From the NCBI GenBank assembly GCA_018399855.1, contig JAGYNX010000030.1:1-13042 (forward strand): 13,042 nucleotides of DNA, read 5' to 3'. Source of the DNA: Spirochaetota bacterium (GTDB taxonomy: Bacteria; Spirochaetota; UBA4802; UB4802). The position numbers and the translations under genes were made by a program. The number at the start of each line of letters is the position of its first letter. The first letter of the stretch is position 1. Of the stretch, positions 1 through 7,300 are shown piece after piece. Under the pieces are notes generated by a model that was given only the letters and a program-made list of their open reading frames with translations, did no database searches and was not told the origin of the DNA.

Positions 1-17
1 AAGTCCCTCCGCTCGCA
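1..17 (+). tRNA. 3' end of an upstream tRNA, probably tRNA-Leu (partial)
   Basis: The first 17 bases fit the end of a tRNA cut by the window edge: the last four T-loop bases (AAGT), a T-stem 3' strand CCCTC beginning with the invariant C61, an acceptor 3' strand CGCTCGC and discriminator A17. CCA is not encoded. The T-loop ending in AAGT followed by CCC, with A73, is typical of bacterial tRNA-Leu, but the anticodon lies outside the window, so the amino acid is a guess. A 7-nt spacer separates it from the next tRNA, which suits a tandem tRNA transcript. Confidence 0.55.
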
Positions 18-24
18 AAACAAC

Positions 25-96
<72 letters not shown>

Positions 97-123
97 CATC
101 AAAGCGCTGGAAACTCCAGGAGA

Positions 124-153
124 AAGCCGACACGGTGCATGTGTCGGCTTTTT
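124..153 (+). terminator. Rho-independent terminator of the tRNA transcript
   Basis: A perfect 10-bp inverted repeat, AAGCCGACAC (124-133) and GTGTCGGCTT (141-150), closes a 7-nt loop and runs directly into a T tract (149-153). It lies 28 nt after the tRNA-Gly and should end the tRNA operon, separating it from the protein-coding genes downstream. Confidence 0.9.
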
Positions 154-260
154 GTTTGGGGTTGTAGTTTATAATTACCACGTAACGAAACTCCGGGAAC
201 AGGATCGTAAAAAACTATTGGAATATTTGACTATTATTGCAATACCCGGTGAATTGCTTC

Positions 261-289
261 TTGACATACACGTTTTTTCATTATTAAAT
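261..289 (+). promoter_or_regulatory. Sigma70-type promoter for the 7-TM gene
   Basis: A perfect -35 box TTGACA (261-266) is followed after exactly 17 bp by TTAAAT (284-289), which matches TATAAT at 4 of 6 positions in an AT-rich stretch. Transcription would start near 295-297, giving a leader of roughly 22-24 nt before the ATG at 319. The position just after the tRNA terminator supports a new transcription unit here, probably continuing into the PAS-LuxR gene. Confidence 0.7.
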
Positions 290-318
290 ACCAGTCATCT
301 TGTATCCAGGAGCGTGTC

Positions 319-981
319 ATGGAATTTATAAGTATCCCAACCGAACAGACCACCGCAATTACCGATGCCATCATGGGCGTGCTGGCAGTTGCCTGTATTT
401 ATTACATTGGCATGTTCAAGGAGCGTAACACGTACAAAACCGGTATCTGGCAGTGGGTCTTCATTTTTCTTGCAGTTTCGGCATTTATCGGTGCGGTTGC
501 CCATGGCTTCGAAATGTCAAAGGGCACTAACGAGCTATTCTGGAAACCCATCACCCTGTTCTTTGGTATGATGGTTGCACTTTTTGTCGTGGGAGTAATT
601 TACGATCTGAAAGGGGAAACAGCTGCAAGAAAAATCCTTCCAATCATGGTGGCTATTGGTATCATTTTCTTTGTAATCGTGCAGGTGCTGTCAGGGTACA
701 TCGAACATTATTTTATCGTGTTCATTGCCTACGAGGCAATCGCCATGATCTTCTCGTTGTCAGCCTACGCGTGGCTTTACCTTGTAAAAAGGAAAACCGG
801 GACAGGCTGGATGACACTGGGTATCCTGCTTACTATAATCGGGGCAGTGCTTCAGGCCAGCGGGGCTATTCATATTACTCTTATATGGGAGTTCGATCAT
901 AACAGCGTGTACCACTTCGTTCAGATGGTAGCGGTACTTTTCCTGGTAAGGGGAATTAAAAAATCAGTGACCTCTGAATAA
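319..981 (+). CDS. Seven-transmembrane protein with CREST-like conserved residues
   Basis: This 220-residue, very hydrophobic protein has about seven membrane helices, near residues 15-33, 44-61, 74-95, 107-126, 131-155, 163-181 and 197-212, separated by short polar loops. It has no obvious cleavable signal peptide. Helix 2 carries Ser54 and His62 in an S-x7-H arrangement. Before the last helix there is Asp193-His194-Asn195, with His199 four residues after the Asn. This pattern recalls the CREST superfamily (alkaline ceramidase, PAQR/hemolysin III, Per1), whose Ser/His/Asp/His residues bind metal and can hydrolyse amide bonds. The assignment is inferred from pattern and topology only; it could be an unrelated uncharacterised membrane family. 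The start is firm: AGGAG at 308-312 lies 6 nt before the ATG. The gene ends 61 nt before the chosen start of the PAS-LuxR gene, so the two are probably co-transcribed. Confidence 0.8.
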   Translation: MEFISIPTEQTTAITDAIMGVLAVACIYYIGMFKERNTYKTGIWQWVFIFLAVSAFIGAVAHGFEMSKGTNELFWKPITLFFGMMVALFVVGVIYDLKGETAARKILPIMVAIGIIFFVIVQVLSGYIEHYFIVFIAYEAIAMIFSLSAYAWLYLVKRKTGTGWMTLGILLTIIGAVLQASGAIHITLIWEFDHNSVYHFVQMVAVLFLVRGIKKSVTSE

Positions 982-1027
982 TCAAATACCTCTTTACGCT
1001 ATTTGCACTAAAGTGTGTGAAGCCAAC

Positions 1028-1033
1028 GGGGAG
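1028..1033 (+). promoter_or_regulatory. Ribosome binding site that sets the PAS-LuxR start
   Basis: GGGGAG lies 9 nt before a GTG at 1043. The longer reading from GTG 1013 has no purine-rich site upstream, so 1043 is the better start. An ATG at 1041 is out of frame and stops after a few codons. Confidence 0.55.
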
Positions 1034-1042
1034 CGGCAGCAT

Positions 1043-2914
1043 GTGGATGATACATTAAAAACAAAAGTACAACTATTAGAGGAGATGACCGATCTGCGTG
1101 AGAAAGCCGAACGGCTTGATTTTATTATCGAGGGTACCAACGTTGGGACCTGGGACTGGTACGTGCAGACCGGTGAAACGGTGTTTAACGAGAAATGGGC
1201 CGAGATCGTGGGGTATACCCTGGAAGAGCTGGAACCGGTGACCATTAAAACCTGGGTACAGCTTGCCCACCCGGATGACCTTGAGGAATCCAACAGGCTG
1301 CTTGAAAAGCATATAGCGGGCGAACTTGATTACTACGACTTTGAATGCCGCGTGAAACACAAGAACGGCACATGGGTCTGGGTGCACGATCGCGGCAAGT
1401 TAGTGCAGTGGGACGACGAAGGCAGGCCATACCGAATGTCAGGAACCCACACCGATATCACCGAACGCAAGAGGGCCGAAGACAGTCTGCGCCGGGTGAA
1501 CGAGATACTTGACCGTTTCTTTGAGCATCAGCAGGTACTGGTAGCCTACCTGGACAGTGACTTCAATTTTATACGGGTTAACCGGGCGTACGCCCTGAAC
1601 GGGAAACGGGAACCGGAAGATTTTACCGGGAAGAACCACTTTGATCTGTACCCGGACGAGGATAATTACCGTATCTTCAAAAATGTTGTAGAAACTGGGG
1701 AGGTGTATTCAACGCAGGCAAAGCCGTTTCATCATCCCGATCAGCCTGACCGGGGGACAACCTACTGGGACTGGAGCCTGGCACCGGTACGTGATTCCAA
1801 TGGTAACGTTGAAGGCCTTGTACTGGTATTGAGCGACGTAAGCGAAAGAGAGAAGATGGCGCAGGAGCTACAGGAGAAGGAGAAAAAGTACAGAAACCTG
1901 ATAGAAGATATGCCCGTACTGGTATGCCGGTTTACAGAAGACGGAACCCTGACCTTTACCAACAGTGCCTATGACAGGTGTTTTGGCGGCGAAGGAAGTA
2001 CGTTGACCGGGCAGAATTTATACAAGTTCATACCGGCCAGTGAACTCGAAAGGGTGAAGAGGAAAATCCGTTTGCTGTGTGAAGAATCACCGGTTATAAC
2101 CTATGAACACAGGGTTGTGACCAGTGACGGTAGTACACGCTGGTACAAATGGGTTGACAGGGCAATACTGGATGAGGGTGGAAAAATAACAGAATACCAG
2201 TCAACGGGTATAGATATTACTGATATGCTGGTGCAAAGCACCACGGTTGAACGGCAGCATGAAGTATTCACGGAAGTGCTGCAGCATGTTCCCATCGGTA
2301 TCTTGCTCACTGACGATAAGGACAGGATACGTTTTGTTAACGATGTGTTTCTGTCGATGACGGGATATTCTCGTAAGGGGTTGTTGGGTAACTGCATTTC
2401 TTCATACATGAAGCGACAAATGTTCAAGAAACAGAAGAAACGAAGAATCACGGACAAGTATTTGAAAGAAGAGTTTGCGGATTTCTTACGGCCTGATTCT
2501 ACCGAACTTGCGACAAGAACCATCTGCATGTTCCTGGACAACCCATATCAGCCTGAATATAATTACGCTTATTTCGTTACCGACGTAAGCTTTCAAAAAA
2601 AGCTTGATGTCAAACAGGTTCGGCTGCAATCCCAGATTGAATCGATAATACGTGAACTTGATGAACTGAACGAGTCTTTTGAGGATTCATTAATGTTGAA
2701 AAATATCCGTATCAGGGAATTACCCGAATTTGATGAAATTGAAAAATGCATTCTGCGATATATCGAAGATGGCGCCACCAATGCCTTGATAGCAAAAAAA
2801 ATGGAGTTGGCGGAGATCACCATAAAGAAACGTGTGTCAAAAATATATACAAGGCTTGGTATCGAAAATCGGTACCAGCTTATTGAATACTTAAAAACAA
2901 CCTACCTTAAATAA
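1043..2914 (+). CDS. Four-PAS sensor with LuxR-type DNA-binding domain (one-component regulator)
   Basis: This 623-residue cytosolic protein (GTG start at 1043) joins sensing to DNA binding without a receiver domain. Four PAS domains lie near residues 23-143, 155-270, 282-395 and 408-520. The first two end in the usual D-[IV]-[TS]-E-R motif and the third in the related DITD; the fourth is more degenerate. A helical linker (about 520-555) leads to a LuxR/GerE-type helix-turn-helix at about 560-623, recognisable from the IAKKM...ITIKKRVSKIYTRLGI pattern. It likely binds DNA as a dimer when ligand or redox changes in the PAS domains alter the linker. An alternative start at GTG 1013 adds 10 residues but lacks a ribosome site. 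The promoter with phased repeats just downstream of the gene is a candidate target. PAS1 and PAS3 closely resemble PAS domains in the hybrid kinase at 8668. No terminator follows the gene. Confidence 0.9.
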   Translation: MDDTLKTKVQLLEEMTDLREKAERLDFIIEGTNVGTWDWYVQTGETVFNEKWAEIVGYTLEELEPVTIKTWVQLAHPDDLEESNRLLEKHIAGELDYYDFECRVKHKNGTWVWVHDRGKLVQWDDEGRPYRMSGTHTDITERKRAEDSLRRVNEILDRFFEHQQVLVAYLDSDFNFIRVNRAYALNGKREPEDFTGKNHFDLYPDEDNYRIFKNVVETGEVYSTQAKPFHHPDQPDRGTTYWDWSLAPVRDSNGNVEGLVLVLSDVSEREKMAQELQEKEKKYRNLIEDMPVLVCRFTEDGTLTFTNSAYDRCFGGEGSTLTGQNLYKFIPASELERVKRKIRLLCEESPVITYEHRVVTSDGSTRWYKWVDRAILDEGGKITEYQSTGIDITDMLVQSTTVERQHEVFTEVLQHVPIGILLTDDKDRIRFVNDVFLSMTGYSRKGLLGNCISSYMKRQMFKKQKKRRITDKYLKEEFADFLRPDSTELATRTICMFLDNPYQPEYNYAYFVTDVSFQKKLDVKQVRLQSQIESIIRELDELNESFEDSLMLKNIRIRELPEFDEIEKCILRYIEDGATNALIAKKMELAEITIKKRVSKIYTRLGIENRYQLIEYLKTTYLK

Positions 2915-2968
2915 ACAATTCGGGCAAGAATATAGTATTTGTAAACCGGGTGTGAAATAAGCATTAAA

Positions 2969-2997
2969 GGTATATACCATGTATACTGTGGTATATC
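2969..2997 (+). promoter_or_regulatory. Three TATA-centred elements in 10-bp phase, candidate operator
   Basis: The perfect palindrome GGTATATACC (2969-2978), the palindrome GTATAC (2981-2986) and GGTATATC (2990-2997) have centres at 2973.5, 2983.5 and 2993.5, one helical turn apart. They lie about 45-75 bp upstream of the predicted transcription start near 3043, where an activator would sit. Flexible TpA steps in phase could also bend the DNA. The PAS-LuxR protein encoded upstream is the obvious candidate ligand, but this is inference. Confidence 0.45.
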
Positions 2998-3007
2998 AAT
3001 ATTTTGC

Positions 3008-3036
3008 TTGATGTGTTGATGTTTTTAAAATACAAT
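3008..3036 (+). promoter_or_regulatory. Promoter of the signalling operon
   Basis: TTGATG (3008-3013, 4 of 6 matches to the -35 consensus) is followed after 17 bp by TACAAT (3031-3036, 5 of 6 matches to the -10 consensus). The start would be near 3043, leaving a leader of about 90 nt. The imperfect -35 box fits an activated promoter with the phased elements just upstream. Confidence 0.6.
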
Positions 3037-3081
3037 CATTCCTTCATCGCAGATCTTGTACTTCTAAAACGAGATTTGCTA

Positions 3082-3106
3082 CCCGTGTTCTGTATGGTAA
3101 CACGGG
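3082..3106 (+). other. Leader hairpin before the receiver-PAS gene
   Basis: CCCGTGTT (3082-3089) and AACACGGG (3099-3106) form a perfect 8-bp stem with a 9-nt loop. No T tract follows, so it is not an intrinsic terminator. It ends 27 nt before the ATG at 3134 and 14 nt before the AAGGGG ribosome site, inside the predicted leader. It could stabilise the mRNA, affect translation or be a protein-binding site. Confidence 0.5.
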
Positions 3107-3133
3107 ATCAGCAGCAGGTAAAGGGGTGCATGT

Positions 3134-4279
3134 ATGAATCACTACGATGAAGATAAAACACTTCTCATTGTTGAAGATGAAGCTATTATCGCCATGTCGC
3201 AGGCGCGGGTACTGGAAAAACATGGTTACCTGGTTGTTACCGTGGGAACAGGTGAAGAAGCAGTTTCATGTGTTAGCAAGAGATCGGATATTCAACTGGT
3301 ACTCATGGATATAGACCTTGGAAAGGGTATTGACGGCACCGAGGCCGCGGTAAAAATCCTGGAAATACGTGAACTTCCCATTGTGTTCCTGACAAGTCAT
3401 TCGGAAAAGAAAATAGTGGAAAAGGTGAAAAACATCACCCGGTACGGTTACGTGCTTAAAAGTTCAGGTGAGTTCGTATTAGTAGAATCCATCAACATGG
3501 CCTTTGAATTGTTCGAGGTAAATCTCAGGGCGCGAAAATATGCTGAAGAACTTGAGATGGCAAACGAGGAGCTCAAAAATGCCGAAGAACTCTACCGTAA
3601 TCTTTTCATGAATGCCCAGGTTGGACTATTCCGTACCGATATTGCCACGGGTAAGATGCTGGAAGCCAACGACGCGCTGGCACATTTTGCTGGCTATGAT
3701 AATACTGAGGACCTGTTCATGGATAATTATAATATAGCCGAACATTACCTTTATTCAGAACACAGGAAGGAGATGATCTCGATTATAAATGAAAAGGGAG
3801 CAATTCGTAACTTCGAAGCCCCATTTGTGCGAAAGGATGGGGCAACAATGTGGATTCGTTTTTCCGCAAGGATATCGGGAAATGGACAATGGATTGAAGG
3901 TGTATCGCAAGACGTTACGACCGAAAGGAAGACGAAGGAGGCCCTTCGATTAAGTGAAGAAAAATACAGAACATACGTGGAGCTTGCGCCGGATGCCATC
4001 TTCATATTTAACGGTAAAAAGCAGCTTGTTGACGCGAACAGGTCTGCCAGCCAGATGGTGGGATATTTAAGAGAAGAATTACTGGAAATGTCTATCATGG
4101 ATATTCTGCGACCAGGTAACCCGCGGGAAAACCCGGCATCTGCTCAGAAAATAAAAACAGGAACACGGCTTGAGGGTGAAGTACTGCTGCGCAAAAAGGA
4201 TGGTACAGATATTGCCGTTTATATGAAGAGTGTTGCACTCTCGGGTGAGTGTTTCATGGCATTTTGTTCGGACAGGTAA
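3134..4279 (+). CDS. Receiver-PAS-PAS response regulator, last PAS cut short
   Basis: This 381-residue cytosolic protein begins with a receiver domain (about 7-125): acidic residues Glu14-Asp15, phosphoacceptor Asp59 in LMDIDLG, switch Thr87 in FLTS and conserved Lys109. A helical linker (130-155) leads to PAS1 (about 152-267, ending DVTTERK) and PAS2 (about 274-381). There is no kinase, HTH or enzymatic output, so it may act by protein contacts, perhaps pairing with the PAS-rich kinase encoded next. PAS2 stops at the point where such domains normally run into a D-I-T-E-R tail, and the other frame of the same DNA reads F-V-R-T-G-K, so a frameshifted or degraded C-terminus is possible. The start is supported by AAGGGG (3121-3126), 7 nt before the ATG. 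The next gene follows after 70 nt on the same strand. Confidence 0.9.
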   Translation: MNHYDEDKTLLIVEDEAIIAMSQARVLEKHGYLVVTVGTGEEAVSCVSKRSDIQLVLMDIDLGKGIDGTEAAVKILEIRELPIVFLTSHSEKKIVEKVKNITRYGYVLKSSGEFVLVESINMAFELFEVNLRARKYAEELEMANEELKNAEELYRNLFMNAQVGLFRTDIATGKMLEANDALAHFAGYDNTEDLFMDNYNIAEHYLYSEHRKEMISIINEKGAIRNFEAPFVRKDGATMWIRFSARISGNGQWIEGVSQDVTTERKTKEALRLSEEKYRTYVELAPDAIFIFNGKKQLVDANRSASQMVGYLREELLEMSIMDILRPGNPRENPASAQKIKTGTRLEGEVLLRKKDGTDIAVYMKSVALSGECFMAFCSDR

Positions 4280-4349
4280 AGAACCTGTCGTTTCCAGAAA
4301 CTGCTGTATAATAATTTTTATTGTTTCTAACCATTGCATGGGGATGCAT

Positions 4350-7300
4350 ATGAATGACGGTTTATACAAAAAGGTGGTAGAACATGCAAACATGGCGTAC
4401 GCCTGTCACCAGGTGATCGTGGATGCAAAGGGAATACCCGTAGATTACCGGTTCCTTGAAGCAAACAGGGCGTTTGAAGAAATAACCGGTCTGAACCGAG
4501 ATGATATCATAAACCGCACTGTATGCGACGTGCTGCCCGGGATCCGTGACGGGGCATTTGACTGGGTGGCGTATTACGGGGAAATCGCGTTGCGCGGTGG
4601 AGAAAGTGAGTTTGAACAGTATTCGAAACCTCTTGACAGGTATTACCGGGTAAAAGTATTCTCACCGGAAAAAGATTATTTCGTTACCCTCTTTGAAGAT
4701 ATCACCGTTAACTATCGCCTGGCACGGGCGTCCCATGATTTCCTGGAACAGGCCGGTGACGTCATTGAATATCAGCGAATCACGGATGACCTGCGGGCCA
4801 TCTCGGGAGCCCGCTACGTGTCGTTCAACCTGTTTGAAGAAGACGGTAATTATTTTACCACCGTCGCGGTATCAGGGACGACCTCAAATAGCAGCCGTGT
4901 TTCTGGCATACTTGGGTATGATGTAACAGGCACCAGGTGGGAACATGACCCGGAACGGGCAAAGAAATTATCCGGCGGTACTACTACCATATTTACAAAC
5001 ATTCGAGAACTGCCCGGCAGTCTTATTTCCGCGAAGCAGGCCGAGAAAATTGAAAAACAGTTGAATATCGGCGAAACGGCCATCGTGAAAATAATGAACG
5101 ACAACAGGATGCTGGGAGACTTCACCGTCTTCATGGGAAAAGGCAAATCCCTGAAGAACAGGAATATTGTGGAAACATACGCGCAGATGACGGGCCTTCT
5201 CATAAAGCAGCAAAGGGCAAAAGACAGGGAAGCGGAAAACGAGCAGAAATACCGTGATCTGGTGGAAGACTCGGGAAGTGTAATATTGCGTCTTGACACG
5301 GAGGGTAACATTCTATTCTGCAATGACTACGCCGAATCCTTTTTCGGTTACACGGCCGATAAATTAATTGGTAACAACGTGGTTGGTACCATTGTCCCTG
5401 AAAAAGATTCTCAGGGTAGAAATCTTGCGGAAATGATGGAAGAACTTACCCTGATTCCTGATCAGTACCGGATCAACGAAAATGAGAACATGAAATCAAG
5501 TGGTGAACGGGTTTGGATACGCTGGACCAATCGCCCGGTATTTGATGATAACGGTGCGTTTATAAGCATACTCTGCGTGGGACAGGACATCACAGACAGG
5601 GTACAGGCGGAAAAGACCCTTGCCAGTGCTGAAGGAAATCAACGGATTCTACTGGATAATATTACCACGCAGGTCTGGTTTCTCACTGATGAGCACACCT
5701 ATGGAGCGGTGAACCGAACGCACGCCGAATTTAACGGTACCACCGTTGAGGAACTTTCATTCAAGGACATGTATGACCTTTTTCCCGAAGATGTGGTTAA
5801 TATATGCAGGGAAGGTAACCGGGAAGTCTTTTCTAAAAAGATTCCCGTCTATTCGGAGGAATGGGTGCCGCATGCTTCGGGTAAGTTGCGGCTTATCGGT
5901 ATCACCAAGACGCCGGTACTTGATGAAAAGGGTGATGTTGTGTACGTGGTCTGTTCCGCGGATGATATCACCGATCAGCGACAGATGGAAATTGAGATCA
6001 ATAACAGGCTGCGACATGAAAAATCCCTGGTTGCAATATCCGGTATTCTCGCCTCCGTTCGGTGTATTCATGGTGCCATTGACTCTGTTCTTGGAATATT
6101 GAGGGAAGCTTCAGGCGCGTCACGGTCCTACGCTTTTGTTAACAGCGAAAGCGAAGATGGTGAACTGTTGATGAGCCAGGTATGCGAATCGGTGGCAGAG
6201 GGAGTGGAACCACAGTTGGATAATCCCGAGTTGCAGGATCTTCCCTACTCGGTAGCATCGCCCTCTGGTGAGCTGCTTGGCCAGCTGCGCGCTGGAAAAG
6301 TGTACAAGGTAAGGGTGGCGGATCTGCCAGATGAAGAAAGACCCCTGCTGGAGGAGCAGGGTATTACCGCAATTCTGATTGTCCCCGTGCACATCAGGGG
6401 TATTTTCTGGGGGTACATAGGGCTTGATAATTGCGATGAAACCGATTTTTTCGATGAACAATTGGTGTACCTGGTAAAAATGGTGGCGGATACTCTCGGT
6501 ATAAACATAGACCGGCTGCAGCTTGAAGATGAGTTACGTACCAGCGAGCAGCATTACAGGCTGTTGGCGGAGAACTCTTCTGACGTGATATGGACAACCA
6601 ACATGGAATTGCAGACCACCTATGTCAGCCCGTCAGTAGAGACGCTGGTGGGGGAATCCGTGGAAGAGCACATTCGTCGATCCTTTGATGAAAAATTCAC
6701 GGAAGAATCCATAACGCATTTGTCTGGTATCCTTGCGGATGAACTGGAGAAGGAAAAAGACCCGGCCTGTGACTGGAACAGGTCACGAACGGCGGAGGTG
6801 GAGCATTACCGTGCCGACGGCAGCATAATACCCGTCGAGATATCCATGTCATTTCTCAGGAATGAAAATGGAAATATTATTGGGATACAGGGTATCAGCC
6901 GTGATATCACCGAGCGTGTGCGGACACGGGAACAGCTTGTCCAGAGTGAACGAAAATACAGGCTGTTGATGGAAAGTTCCCTGTACCCGGTTGTGGTCAC
7001 GTCTGTTGCGGATCAAACTGTGCTTTACATTAACCAGTTTGCTGCCAGGTTTTTTGGCGTGCAGCCCCATACGGCCACGGGGATGAAGGCGCCGGATTTC
7101 TGGTGCGATCCACGTGACCGGGACCGATTCATGAAAGAGGTAAGGGAAAACGGTGCCGTCTTTGCCATGGAGTCTCGCCTGAAAACGACTGACGGGGCGG
7201 AGATGGTGGTGCTTATGTCCACAGCTGAAATTGAATTTGAAGGTGTCCCTGCAACCTTTACGGTGTTTAGTGATATAAGCGAAAGAAAATTACTGGAGGA

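Noticed and set aside
227..255. TTGACT as an alternative -35 box for the 7-TM gene
   Set aside because: No acceptable -10 hexamer lies 16-18 bp downstream, while TTGACA at 261 has one at 17 bp.
4271..4289. GACAGG/CCTGTC hairpin as a terminator
   Set aside because: The stem is only 6 bp and no T tract follows; the downstream gene is 70 nt away on the same strand.
4307..4312. TATAAT as an internal promoter -10 box before the giant kinase
   Set aside because: At 16-18 bp spacing the upstream hexamers (such as CCTGTC) do not resemble a -35 box, and TG lies directly adjacent instead of at the extended -10 position.
4230..4349. Longer N-terminus of the giant kinase from ATG 4230
   Set aside because: It overlaps the end of the receiver-PAS gene, has no suitable ribosome site and encodes Cys/Ile-rich sequence unlike a PAS domain; the recognisable PAS starts just after ATG 4350. 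It is kept only as a frameshift observation.
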